NCBI GenBank assembly: GCA_024279475.1
Contig: JAJRRM010000080.1
Location: 1 to 41,538 of the forward strand
DNA: 41,538 nt
From: Alphaproteobacteria bacterium
GTDB taxonomy: Bacteria; Pseudomonadota; Alphaproteobacteria; 16-39-46; JAJRRM01
Direction: 5' to 3'
Shown here: piece after piece, positions 8,649 through 17,055 of the stretch
Position numbering within the stretch: the stretch's first letter is position 1
Layout of the letters: each line of letters opens with the position of its first letter
The notes under the pieces: model-generated
Told to the model about the DNA's origin: nothing
Databases searched by the model: none
What the model saw: only the letters and a program-made list of their open reading frames with translations
Program-made: the position numbers and the translations under genes

Positions 8649-9718
8649 TTATTTTTCTTTTATTTTTGAAAAAACTTTTTGACCATCTGTTACATATTCT
8701 TGGCCATTAATAATAAGCTGTGTCTTTTTTTTAGGCAGACCTTTTATCCAGGCAAAAGAACTTTCACTTCTAAGCATACTAACAGGGTAAAACTGGACTA
8801 TATTTTCACGTGTTAATAGTTTAACACCTATTTTACCCTGCTCATTTAAGGTTAGAGCTTGGTGGGGTATCTTATTAGCTACTGTTGTTTCAAGGTATAA
8901 CTTTGCTTGAACACTTCTACCTTGTGGAATAGCTAAGTTTTCATTAGGTAGGGTGAGTTCAGCATCATAGGTATGCGTATTTTTATTAGCACTGCTGCTT
9001 ATATAAGTGATTTCTGCTTCTTTTTCTATACCATTTGGTAGGATAAGAAATGCTTTAGAAGCTTTACGAGTATTACGCCAAAGATTTTCAGGAATTTTAA
9101 ATATGACTTTAATTTTGCTTAAATCTATAACATAGGCTATAGGGTCCCCTTCTTTCATGAAAGATCCTACTTCAACAAAGTTTTTTTCTAATATCCCTTT
9201 GAAAGGCATATAAATAAGAGAGTTTCTTATTTTCATTTGTATAGTCGTTAGAGAAGCTTGGGCTTCCGCTAAGCTAGCATCGATTTTAAGACATCTAGAT
9301 ATAGAGCTTAACCCTCTTTTTTTTAATTCTTCTTCTGTTTTCTTTTTTTGCTGAAAGTAAGCAATTTTTTTAATGAATTTCTGTTTAGAGGCAGGAAGGT
9401 CTTTTAAATCTAGCTTAGCAATAATGAAATTTTTAGAAAGAACGACTCCCTCTTTTTTAGTAACCTCGATAACTTGTCCTTGTCGTTTTGACTTTAAGTA
9501 TAAGGCTCTATAGGCTTGAGTGACAGCTGGTAAAACAATAGTTGGTTATACGTTTGAGGTAACGTTTCTTGCACTTCTACAGTAAAAATATTCTCTGTTT
9601 TTTTAGGAAGAGCCCTTATGATAGTATCATTTTTCCCAAAAAAGCCAAAAAAGAATACTAAAATACAACCTACAAAGAGCAGGGCTAAAAACCCCCAAAT
9701 TTTATTTTTAATCCGCAT
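8649..9718 (-). pseudogene. Membrane-fusion (HlyD/AcrA-type) subunit of the RND pump, frameshifted
   Basis: The track shows two pieces, 9494-9772 and 8649-9236, but they are one gene in two frames. The start is the ATG at 9718 (MRIKNKIWGFLALLF, a membrane anchor), overlapping the dehydrogenase stop by 11 nt. Frame 1 runs 59 codons to ETLPQTYNQ; from base 9542 the reading continues in the -1 frame as TIVLPAVTQAYRALYLKSKR and is open for 297 codons to the TAA at 8649. The second frame restores the expected order: first half of the lipoyl-like hairpin (QGQVIEVTKKEGVVL), a short coiled coil (FQQKKKTEEELKKRG), second half (MPFKGILEKNFVEVGSF) and beta-barrel. Joined, about 356 residues, normal for the family. 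No slippery heptamer sits at the junction and the second frame has a stop just upstream, so a mutation or a sequencing error is likelier than programmed shifting. Confidence 0.85.
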
Positions 9719-10541
9719 ATTTTTCAGCCTTTTTCGGAGGAACAGTAGAACCAGCCAAAATACCACCGTCAATATCTAATTCTGCGCCTGTTATATAGCG
9801 TGCTTCATCTGATGCAAGGTAAACGCTTGCCCAAGCAACATCATCTGGATGACCGGCCTCTTTTAAAGGCACCTCAGAAATAAGGTGCTTGAGTGTTTCT
9901 TCTCTCTGTTTTCCTGCCCCTAAAATAGGATCCCACATAGGAGATAAAATGAAAGCTGGCATAAGGGTATTGCAGCGAATTTTCCAACCTTGAGAAGCAC
10001 AGTAAAGCGCTACACTTTTTGAATGATTTCTTATAGCAGCTTTACTAGCAGCATAGGCTGCCGCCATAGGAATACCTACTACACCGGAACGTGAACTTAG
10101 ATTAATAATAGACCCTGTTGGTGTTATATTTTCTTCTTGAGCCTTCTTTACCATAGCTTTTATAGCTTGTTGACATCCCAACATCGTACCTTCTACATTT
10201 ACTGCTTGAATATAGCGCCAATCATCTAAAGAAACATTTAAGACATCCTGTGGACCAAAAGAATCTGAAAAACCAATAATACCAGCACTATTAATAAGAA
10301 CATCCCATTGACCAAGTTCCTTAAGAATTTTTTCTTGAGCCTGCTCCCACTCTTTCTTTTTTGTAACATCTAAGTGCACAAATAATGCACCAAGTTTTAA
10401 AGCAACACTTCTACCCTTGGTCTTATTTATATCTGCTATAACAACTTGAGCACCTTCATCACAACACCGTTGGGCACACGCTTCTCCTATACCGGAGGCA
10501 CTTCCTGTTATAACAACAATTTTACCTAATAACCGACCCAT
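9708..10541 (-). CDS. Short-chain dehydrogenase/reductase, NAD(P)-dependent
   Basis: A 277-residue classical SDR. It has the Rossmann glycine motif TGSASGIG near residue 12, then an acidic residue in VVIADIN that favours NAD over NADP, LINSAG (the NNAG position), catalytic Ser in INLSSRSG, and YAASK with the Tyr-Lys pair. The C-terminal YITGAELDIDGG is also typical. The substrate is not predictable; the family includes 3-oxoacyl-ACP reductases and hydroxysteroid-type dehydrogenases. It is the first gene of the minus-strand operon with the membrane-fusion and RND genes. An AAGGA site precedes the ATG. Its promoter region is shared with the divergent SRP RNA gene. Confidence 0.88.
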   Translation of the reverse strand: MGRLLGKIVVITGSASGIGEACAQRCCDEGAQVVIADINKTKGRSVALKLGALFVHLDVTKKKEWEQAQEKILKELGQWDVLINSAGIIGFSDSFGPQDVLNVSLDDWRYIQAVNVEGTMLGCQQAIKAMVKKAQEENITPTGSIINLSSRSGVVGIPMAAAYAASKAAIRNHSKSVALYCASQGWKIRCNTLMPAFILSPMWDPILGAGKQREETLKHLISEVPLKEAGHPDDVAWASVYLASDEARYITGAELDIDGGILAGSTVPPKKAEKYAD

Positions 10542-10630
10542 TTTTTGTCCTTAACGGGCAATCTTAACACTGTTTATTTCATTTTACCAAAAAAAATTAC
10601 CGAAATGAATAAAAATTTGGTATACCTGGA

Positions 10631-10722
10631 GCGGGTAGCCCTAGACAAAAGAGCTTAGGAATCCGGTCAGATCTGGAAGGAAGCAGCCGTACTTTGATTT
10701 TTTGGGTTAGGTGCTACCTCTA
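10631..10722 (+). ncRNA. ffs: Signal recognition particle 4.5S-type RNA
   Basis: The diagnostic Ffh-binding hairpin is present: CCGGTCAGATCTGGAAGGAAGCAGCC at about 10663-10688, with the GGAAGGAAGCAGCC core. The ends pair (GGTAGC at 10634-10639 with GCTACC at 10713-10718). The small bacterial form lacks an Alu domain. A possible -10 (TATACC at 10621-10626) with TTACCG 18 nt upstream fits a start near 10633. Position directly before dnaX is seen in many alphaproteobacteria. The exact ends are approximate. Confidence 0.92.
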
Positions 10723-10756
10723 ACACTCTTATAGCAGTAATATAAAGGTTCTTGAT

Positions 10757-12391
10757 GTGAAAGCATCTTATAAAGTTTTAGCCCGCGCATATCGTCCTGT
10801 AAGTTTTGAAGATAGCTTTATGGGGCAAGAGACAACCGTTCAGATTTTATCGAATGCTATAGAAGCAGGTCAATTACCTCATGCAATTATTTTTTCAGGC
10901 ATTCGAGGTGTTGGTAAAACGACTACAGCACGTATTTTAGCCCGGACAATAAACTGCTCTAACCTCACTTTTGAAAATAAGAAGCCAAAACCATGTGGTA
11001 TTTGTAATAGTTGTACGGCTCTCTTAAAGGGCGATTGTTTAGATGTCGTGGAAATGGATGCAGCTAGTCGGACGAGTGTGGAAGATATAAGAGACTTGAT
11101 AGAGTCCCTACCCTATAAGCCCTTATTATGTAAGTATAAGGTATACATCATAGATGAAGTCCATATGTTATCTAAAAGTGCTTTTAACGCTTTGCTGAAA
11201 ACTTTGGAAGAACCTCCTGAGCATATTAAATTTATTTTTGCCACCACAGAGCTTCATAAAATACCTGCAACAATTTTGTCACGCTGTATGCGTTTTAATT
11301 TAAGAGCCTTTACCAAAGAAGAGTTGAAAGCGTATTTGCAGCGTATTTCCAAAAAAGAAAATATTTATTTGGAAGAAAAAGCGTTGGATCTTGTCGTAGA
11401 GGCGGCTAGAGGGTCTGCCCGTGATGCTCTATCCTTACTAGATCAAGCACGCCATCTAGATAATAAAATAGTTACGACAGACCAAATGCGCAGCATGCTA
11501 GGTAAAGCAGATTTTTTAAAGGTTCTTTCCTTGTTTGAAAATATATTAGAAGGGAAGGTCTCACAGGTTTTCTTTACTTTGCCACAGTTTTATCAAGAAG
11601 GGTCTAATGCGCAAGAGCTTTCTAAAAGTCTCTTAGATATAATTTATCAATTGAATAAAATAAGAGTAGCCGCGGCCGCTGCACAGCTTGAGTCTTTCTC
11701 AAAGTCAGAGCAAGAATACTTACACCGATTGGCAAAAGATTTAACAACACCTCTATTGCAGAGCTTATGGCAGGTAACAGCAAAAGGATATGAAGATATA
11801 AGAAGATCTCCGCTACCTGAAGCTGCTTTTGAAATGCTTATTATTCGATTAATGCATGTGAAAGAAGTTCTTTTACTGCCCTTATCTGAAACTCCAGCCT
11901 CTCCTCTTTCTTCAGAAGGTCAAAATATCTCTTCTATGCATGCAATAGATCGTTCTCCTAAACTTGATACTACAAGGGAGGAAAAATTAGAGAGCTTTGA
12001 AGAAGAACACTCTAAAATAGAAATACCACCTACCTTTGAATCTTTATTATGTCTTCTTAGAGAAAAAAAAGAGCCCTTGCTAGCCTCGCATTTAATGCAA
12101 GACGTGCATCTTATTTCTTATGAACCCTTTAAGTTAAACCTTAAACTAACAGACCATGCACCAAAAGACTTATGTAGGCAGTTAAAGGAACGGCTGAAAA
12201 ACTGGACGGGGAAAGAGTGGACGGTGGAGCAATCTAAAGAAGGTGGGGCTGCAACTCTCTATCAACAAAAAGAAGAAAAACTGCAAACTCTAAAGAAAAA
12301 AGCTTCACAGGCTCCTTTAGTTAAAGAGGTGTTGGAAGCTTTTCCAGGAGCAAAGGTTGTTAAAATAAGTCCGATTCTACACAATGCATAA
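10757..12391 (+). CDS. dnaX: DNA polymerase III subunits gamma/tau
   Basis: A 544-residue clamp-loader ATPase. The AAA+ domain shows Walker A GIRGVGKTT (about residue 48), a four-Cys zinc module with CGICNSC, Walker B IIDEVHML, and sensor 1 FATTELHKIPATILSRC. The C-terminal part, from about residue 370, is divergent and charged, as is usual for tau. The start is a GTG at 10757 with an AAAGG site 7-8 nt before it; there is no ATG upstream in frame. It begins the dnaX-ybaB-recR cluster that follows the SRP RNA gene. No strong A-run slippage site for a gamma form was noticed. Confidence 0.95.
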   Translation: MKASYKVLARAYRPVSFEDSFMGQETTVQILSNAIEAGQLPHAIIFSGIRGVGKTTTARILARTINCSNLTFENKKPKPCGICNSCTALLKGDCLDVVEMDAASRTSVEDIRDLIESLPYKPLLCKYKVYIIDEVHMLSKSAFNALLKTLEEPPEHIKFIFATTELHKIPATILSRCMRFNLRAFTKEELKAYLQRISKKENIYLEEKALDLVVEAARGSARDALSLLDQARHLDNKIVTTDQMRSMLGKADFLKVLSLFENILEGKVSQVFFTLPQFYQEGSNAQELSKSLLDIIYQLNKIRVAAAAAQLESFSKSEQEYLHRLAKDLTTPLLQSLWQVTAKGYEDIRRSPLPEAAFEMLIIRLMHVKEVLLLPLSETPASPLSSEGQNISSMHAIDRSPKLDTTREEKLESFEEEHSKIEIPPTFESLLCLLREKKEPLLASHLMQDVHLISYEPFKLNLKLTDHAPKDLCRQLKERLKNWTGKEWTVEQSKEGGAATLYQQKEEKLQTLKKKASQAPLVKEVLEAFPGAKVVKISPILHNA

Positions 12392-12429
12392 TACATACTT
12401 TATTAAATAGTTAAGAAAGGGAAAATCCT

Positions 12430-12753
12430 ATGATGAATATTGGTAAAATGATGAAAAAGGCTCAGGAGCTTCAAGTTAAAATGGAAGAAGCTCAATCAGA
12501 ACTAAAAAGCCTTGAAGTTGAAGGTACATCCGGCGCAGGTCTTGTAAAGATTATATTAAGCGGAAAACATGAAATGCGAAGTGTTTCAATAGATTCGTCT
12601 CTTGTAGAGCAAGGAGAAAAAGATATGTTAGAAGATCTAATTCAAGCAGCTTATAATGATGCTTTGACAAAAGTTCAGGGAGAAACGCAAGAAAGAATGG
12701 CTGCTGCTTCAGGTGGTTTAGATTTGCCCGGTGGCATGAAACTTCCTTTTTAG
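12430..12753 (+). CDS. ybaB: YbaB/EbfC family nucleoid-associated protein
   Basis: A 107-residue protein of the family that forms tweezer-shaped dimers on DNA. Typical features are the N-terminal helix MKKAQELQVKMEEAQSEL, the strand segment VEGTSGAGLVKIILSGKHE, and the Gly/Leu-rich end GLDLPGGMKLPF. It has the classic position between dnaX and recR, 38 bp after dnaX and 32 bp before recR. A GAAAGGG site precedes the first ATG; the second Met is an alternative start of no consequence. It stops with TAG, so TAG is a working stop codon here. Confidence 0.95.
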   Translation: MMNIGKMMKKAQELQVKMEEAQSELKSLEVEGTSGAGLVKIILSGKHEMRSVSIDSSLVEQGEKDMLEDLIQAAYNDALTKVQGETQERMAAASGGLDLPGGMKLPF

Positions 12754-12785
12754 GATGGATAACTAAATAAAGTAAAGAGCAGCTA

Positions 12786-13397
12786 ATGTCCCTAAGTAGT
12801 CTCGAAGAACTGATTCGCATATTATCCAAGCTTCCAGGATTAGGGCCACGATCCGCACGTCGAGCTGTTTTGTATTTATTAAAAGATAAGCATCGCAATT
12901 TTTTTCCTCTTCTAGAAAATCTTAATCAAGTAGCTTCTACTATTAAAACCTGTGGTATTTGTGGAAATATAGATATAACAGATCCATGTAACATTTGCAG
13001 CTCAACTAGTCGTGATAACACTATACTATGTGTTGTTGAAGATGTGGCAGACCTCTGGGCTCTAGAACGTAGTGGTTCTTATAGAGGTTTGTACCACGTA
13101 TTGGGTGGAACCTTATCCGCTTTAGATGCTAGAGGACCAGAAGAAATCCGATTACCTTACTTGCTAGATCGTTGCCAAAAAGCCAATCCTCCTTTAGATG
13201 AAATAATCTTAGCTCTAAATGCTACAGTGGATGGACAAACTACAGCTCACTATATTGCATCTAGCCTTCAAAAACGAGAAATAGATATAAAAATTTCCAG
13301 ACCCTCTATAGGACTTCCTTTGGGCGGAGAATATGACTATATGGATGATGGAACAATTATGTCAGCATTCCAGGCACGTCAAAAATTTAATGCATAA
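12786..13397 (+). CDS. recR: Recombination mediator RecR
   Basis: A 203-residue DNA-gap repair protein acting with RecF/RecO in RecA loading. The helix-hairpin-helix LSKLPGLGPRSARRAVLYLL is followed by a four-Cys zinc finger (CGICGNIDITDPCNIC). Next is a Toprim domain with VVEDVADLWALE and LGGTLSALDARGPEE, and the Walker-like end. Length and domain order are canonical. It is the last gene of the dnaX cluster; the ORF on the other strand at 12551-12898 is a shadow. Confidence 0.96.
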   Translation: MSLSSLEELIRILSKLPGLGPRSARRAVLYLLKDKHRNFFPLLENLNQVASTIKTCGICGNIDITDPCNICSSTSRDNTILCVVEDVADLWALERSGSYRGLYHVLGGTLSALDARGPEEIRLPYLLDRCQKANPPLDEIILALNATVDGQTTAHYIASSLQKREIDIKISRPSIGLPLGGEYDYMDDGTIMSAFQARQKFNA

Positions 13398-13456
13398 AAA
13401 GAGTCAAAAGCAGATAAAAATTTCTTTTTCTAAAAAAGAACAGCTTATTATTAATC

Positions 13457-13543
13457 AAAATTTAGGCATTTATACTCCTTAAAAAATACTAAATAAAAGC
13501 TTCTTTCTTCCAATTTTAATTCTTGTAATAATGCCTAAATTTT
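13457..13543. repeat. 14-bp perfect inverted repeat in the recR-peroxiredoxin gap
   Basis: AAAATTTAGGCATT (13457-13470) faces AATGCCTAAATTTT (13530-13543) across 59 nt. The 87-bp unit looks like a small inverted-repeat element or a long-stem hairpin. No flanking target duplication is obvious. The rest of the 424-bp gap (13398-13821) holds no gene I can support; a GGAG site lies 9 nt before the peroxiredoxin ATG. Confidence 0.55.
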
Positions 13544-13821
13544 CCCCTTAACTCACATAGCTCTACATTTATATAATAAACTTATCCTATTGCTCTTATA
13601 AAACTAATCGAATATACGTATATAATAGAGAGTTTAAGCTCATGATTATAACGAGATCACTGCATAAGTAGGTAAAAAAGTTTGCCATGACACCTACAGA
13701 CGTCTATCTTTTAAAATGTGAGTTTGAGCTAAAAAAAAGGTTTGCTGTCTAAGATATATTAAAAACAGACATGTCAGATGAGTCTTATAAAGTGTAGTCC
13801 TAATAAAAATGGAGAAAAATA

Positions 13822-14388
13822 ATGCTAAGAGTAGGTGAAAAATTCCCTGAATTTAAATTAAAAGCAACTTCAGCTAAAAAACTTGCTGAGTTGAACATTG
13901 ATAACGTATTTATTGATGTACATAATAAAACTTATAAGGGTAAATGGCTGGTAGTATTTTTCTATCCCAAGGACTTTACATTTGTATGTCCAACTGAAAT
14001 TGCTGCATTTGGTGATTTAATTGAAGACTTTAAAGATCGTAATACACAAGTTCTAGGTGGAAGCACAGACAGTGAGTTTGTTCATTGGGCTTGGCGCAAA
14101 CATCAAGATGAATTAACTGATTTGCCATTTCCTTTGTTGGCAGATATAAAACGTGAACTAACTTCAGAACTTGGAATTTTAGATATGGTCGAAGGGGTGG
14201 CACAACGTGCAACATTTATTGTAGATCCCACTGGTATAATTCGTCATGTAAGTGTTAATGATTTGAGTGTAGGACGCAACCCTAAAGAAACCCTCCGTAT
14301 TTTAGATGCATTACAAACTAATGAGCTTTGTCCATGCAATTGGAGTAAGGGAGAAGAGACTATCAACTTACATACGGCTACTAAATAG
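13822..14388 (+). CDS. ahpC: AhpC/TSA-family peroxiredoxin, three-cysteine type
   Basis: A 188-residue thiol peroxidase that reduces H2O2, organic peroxides and possibly peroxynitrite in the cytoplasm. The peroxidatic Cys is in DFTFVCPTEI, and Arg of GVAQRATFIVD completes the active site. The C-terminus ends ELCPCNWSKGEETI, with a CxC pair like that of mycobacterial AhpC, whose three-Cys mechanism uses AhpD or thioredoxin-like donors rather than AhpF. Neither ahpF nor ahpD lies in this window. It is a single gene. The symbol is by family; an exact orthology to E. coli ahpC is not claimed. Confidence 0.9.
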   Translation: MLRVGEKFPEFKLKATSAKKLAELNIDNVFIDVHNKTYKGKWLVVFFYPKDFTFVCPTEIAAFGDLIEDFKDRNTQVLGGSTDSEFVHWAWRKHQDELTDLPFPLLADIKRELTSELGILDMVEGVAQRATFIVDPTGIIRHVSVNDLSVGRNPKETLRILDALQTNELCPCNWSKGEETINLHTATK

Positions 14389-14532
14389 GGACGTAAGGAG
14401 AATTTTTGTTTATAAAAGATTTTTTATGCTTTTACCCTGTGCTCCTTTGTTTCATGTGCCACTGCGCCAAGTTCTGACCAACCAACTTTGTGCCCTCTCT
14501 TTCTAATAATATAACACAGGGGGGATGCTTTA

Positions 14533-15136
14533 GTGATGCAATTTCTGCATGATTTTATACCAAAGGAAAAATCTGCTGAAGAGATTTTCTACTCATTTAT
14601 AGCCTCTCACTATCATAATACTCTATTAGATGCGTTAGAATTAATTCTTAAACCTTTTGGTAATTTTAAAAATAAATTCGCAGGGATAAGTCACATTTAC
14701 CATGGTTTTTCTATATTACAAGAATCAATAATATAATTGTTGATGGATCTGAGGTTTCTTTTGCAGGAATACCAGTGCTTTCTTACACATGGAGGCAAAT
14801 ACAGCATGATCATGGAATGCCCTCCAAAAAATCGATTGAGTTCTATAAAAAAAGAATTTCAAGCAGGTTTTAGTTGTACGACATCCCATGAGAGTTTTCC
14901 GCGAATATATGGGCTTAAGAAATACTAGAACGGAAGGTAAGACAGAAAATATTTCCAAATTTCATCTAAAAAATTATGTGAAATTTTTTTGGCATGCTTT
15001 GAATAATCAGAAAGATCTTCATATCATAAAGTACGATTCTATAATGATTTCTCCTGTTAAAATACTTAAAAGTCTAGAAAAATATGTAGGTATAAAGACT
15101 ACTGATTTAGAAATAAAAAAATGGGGGGGGATATAA
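14533..15136 (+). pseudogene. Sulfotransferase-like gene, decayed by frameshifts
   Basis: Three track ORFs here are pieces of one reading. Piece 1 (from 14533) holds ASHYHNTLLDALELI, which aligns with the 5'-phosphosulfate loop P.SG.T of PAPS sulfotransferases but is degenerate. Piece 2, in another frame from about 14700, reads VDGSEVSFAGIPVLSYTW. Piece 3, in a third frame from about 14850, reads FKQVLVVRHPMRVFREYMGL, matching the 3'-phosphate motif (VRNPRD..VS). It continues to LHIIKYDSIMISPVKIL and KSLEKYVGI, matching the YEDL..DP..L..FLG end. At least two frameshifts are needed, so it is a pseudogene. An eight-G run sits at the 3' end, just before the stop. Family assignment is by motif order only. 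Confidence 0.5.
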
Positions 15137-15381
15137 AAGGAAATTGAAAATATACGCTTAGTATCCTTTAACTTTATTATACTTAAGAAAACATACTTAA
15201 AGAAAGAAAACTTTCTAAATAACAAGTTTCATGAGGAATATCAAAGGAGCTATCTATTTTAATGCACTATCAACCGTTTTCCATCTTCACCAAGCGCCCT
15301 CATCATTTCTGAGAGTTTTATACTCACCGGTATATCGATTATCTTTTCCGCTATAAATTATAGATGAAACATTAAAAAAAT
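15137..15381. other. Intergenic, no supported gene
   Basis: AT-rich spacer between the sulfotransferase remnant and the pssA stop. On the minus strand a 28-codon open stretch (SIKLSEMMRALGEDGKRLI, ending near 15262) resembles the C-terminal tail of some glycosyltransferases (EKMRALGENGRRL). It has no start and may be chance. Confidence 0.2.
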
Positions 15382-16227
15382 TTATAGATTTTTATTGTTT
15401 TTATCATTACTCCTTCTTTTTAATTTACTATAATTCCCCGACGATTTTTTCAGCAATTTAGCATGTGCTTTACAGCTAAAAAATATAGAAACAAAATATA
15501 TACCACATACAACAGATAATGTTATCCATGGCATTGAAATTAAACTAGCAGCAAAAATTCCTACAGTAAGTAGCAATGGTAACACCCATTTTGGGGATAC
15601 CGTATACCCTTTTATGGAGAAAGTTGGCAAGCGACTTACACACAATGAAGCTACTAGTGCTACATATAAAAAAACAATCACAGGATGAAAGCGAAAATCA
15701 CTAGAGATAGATATAGATATATAAATAGGGAGTAATAATAAAAAAGCTGCTGTTGGTGCTGGAACCCCTGTAAAAAATTTCTGCTCCCATAATTCAGGTA
15801 TTTTTTTCTGAGAAACGAGATTAAGTGTATTAAAACGAGCTAATCGCAAGGCCATACAAACTACATAAAAGAGCGCAATTATCCACCCTATATTTCCCAA
15901 TACTTCTAAAATTCTTAAATATAGAACAATAGCTGGAACAACACCAAATGAGACCATATCTGACAAAGAATCTAGTTCACCACCAAAATGCGAACTCTGC
16001 CCTAAAAAGCGCGCTACTTTTCCATCTAAAGCATCAAGAACACCTGCTACTAAAATAGCTATTACAGCTAGCTCCCATTTGTCCTGCAAAGCAAATCTTA
16101 TAGCTGACAAGCCAGAGCAAAGTGCTGCTAAAGTTACAATGTTAGGCATAAGTCTGGCGATAGAAAAATTCTGTTTAAGAGATTTTTTAAATCGTCTGTT
16201 TTTTCCAGGCATATTTTTATCCTTCAA
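15382..16227 (-). CDS. pssA: CDP-diacylglycerol-serine O-phosphatidyltransferase
   Basis: A 281-residue membrane enzyme making phosphatidylserine from CDP-diacylglycerol and serine. The CDP-alcohol phosphotransferase signature DG..AR..(8)G...D...D is complete: LDALDGKVARFLGQSSHFGG then ELDSLSDMVSFG. It has about 7-8 hydrophobic segments, as expected for the PssA type II family. The basic N-terminus (GKNRRFKKSLKQNF) is cytoplasmic. The start overlaps the psd stop by 11 nt; a second Met six residues in is an alternative. With psd it forms the two-step route to phosphatidylethanolamine. Confidence 0.93.
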   Translation of the reverse strand: MKDKNMPGKNRRFKKSLKQNFSIARLMPNIVTLAALCSGLSAIRFALQDKWELAVIAILVAGVLDALDGKVARFLGQSSHFGGELDSLSDMVSFGVVPAIVLYLRILEVLGNIGWIIALFYVVCMALRLARFNTLNLVSQKKIPELWEQKFFTGVPAPTAAFLLLLPIYISISISSDFRFHPVIVFLYVALVASLCVSRLPTFSIKGYTVSPKWVLPLLLTVGIFAASLISMPWITLSVVCGIYFVSIFFSCKAHAKLLKKSSGNYSKLKRRSNDKNNKNL

Positions 16228-16939
16228 GTATTCCTATAGTAGGCATTGTTTTTTTTAATGATAAATCAGCTAAAATAGTCTCACCAGCAACGCTTGTTTG
16301 TCCTTGGCATACAAGTGGTACAACCTGGGGAGGCAAAAAAATATCTACACGGCTACCAAATCGAATCATACCAAAGCTCTGCCCTTTTGAAAACTCGTCA
16401 CCTTTTTTAGTTTCTCGTGTTATTCGTCTAGCAATAAGGCCTGCAATCTGTGTGAAAGCTATCAATTTTTTACTTTTTTTATCTTCCATGACAAATAATT
16501 GCCGTTCATTATGAGTACTTGCTTTATCTAGACTTGCATTCAAAAACTTACCTGGCACATACACAACTTCTTTAATTTTTCCAGACACAGGAACACGATT
16601 CACATGAATATTAAAAACATTCATAAAAATACTAATACGCCAAATTTTATCATTATTCCCCAGTTCTTTTGGCTTAGAAGTTAGTTCTTTTGGCCAAGTT
16701 ACTTGTTTAACTAGCTGGACCAAACCATCTGCTGGACAAACAACTAAACCTTCTATATTTGGCACAACACGTTTAGGATTTCGAAAGAAATAAAAGCACC
16801 AGACTGTTGCTAAAAATCCTACACAACCTAAAAGATTAGAAAAAGAAAAAAGAAGAATAGATACAATAGTAAATAAAAAAAGAAAGAGATATCCTTCTTT
16901 ATGTACGGGAGGGAAAATTATTTTTAACATATTATGCAT
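16217..16939 (-). CDS. psd: Phosphatidylserine decarboxylase proenzyme
   Basis: A 240-residue short-form Psd with N-terminal membrane segments. The proenzyme self-cleaves at the Ser of FGSRVDIFLP to make the pyruvoyl group; the GSR form is typical of alphaproteobacterial short Psd proteins. The family motifs VVCPADGLV, FMNVFNIHVNRVPVSG and the conserved His/Asp residues are present. It converts phosphatidylserine into phosphatidylethanolamine. It is the first gene of the psd-pssA pair and is divergent from msbA across 116 bp, which must hold both promoters. Confidence 0.94.
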   Translation of the reverse strand: MHNMLKIIFPPVHKEGYLFLFLFTIVSILLFSFSNLLGCVGFLATVWCFYFFRNPKRVVPNIEGLVVCPADGLVQLVKQVTWPKELTSKPKELGNNDKIWRISIFMNVFNIHVNRVPVSGKIKEVVYVPGKFLNASLDKASTHNERQLFVMEDKKSKKLIAFTQIAGLIARRITRETKKGDEFSKGQSFGMIRFGSRVDIFLPPQVVPLVCQGQTSVAGETILADLSLKKTMPTIGILEG

Positions 16940-17055
16940 AGATTCTCTTCCATTTATACTCGATTAAAACCAGAAAAAACTGTACAGTTGCTTTGCAAGT
17001 GCGTTATATCTCTAGACCATAGCGTGTTCATTATAAATATGGAAGATACTTTTTT

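Noticed and set aside
9536-9550. Programmed -1 frameshift in the membrane-fusion gene
   Set aside because: No X-XXY-YYZ slippery heptamer at the junction and no obvious stimulatory structure; mutation is simpler.
9494-9772. 92-residue ORF as an independent small membrane protein
   Set aside because: Its coding part from 9718 is the N-terminus of the frameshifted membrane-fusion gene; the bases above 9718 lie in the dehydrogenase gene.
12551-12898. 115-residue minus-strand ORF over ybaB/recR
   Set aside because: Antisense shadow of two conserved genes.
14306-14506. 66-residue ORF at the ahpC 3' end
   Set aside because: Out-of-frame reading of ahpC running into the spacer; no motif.
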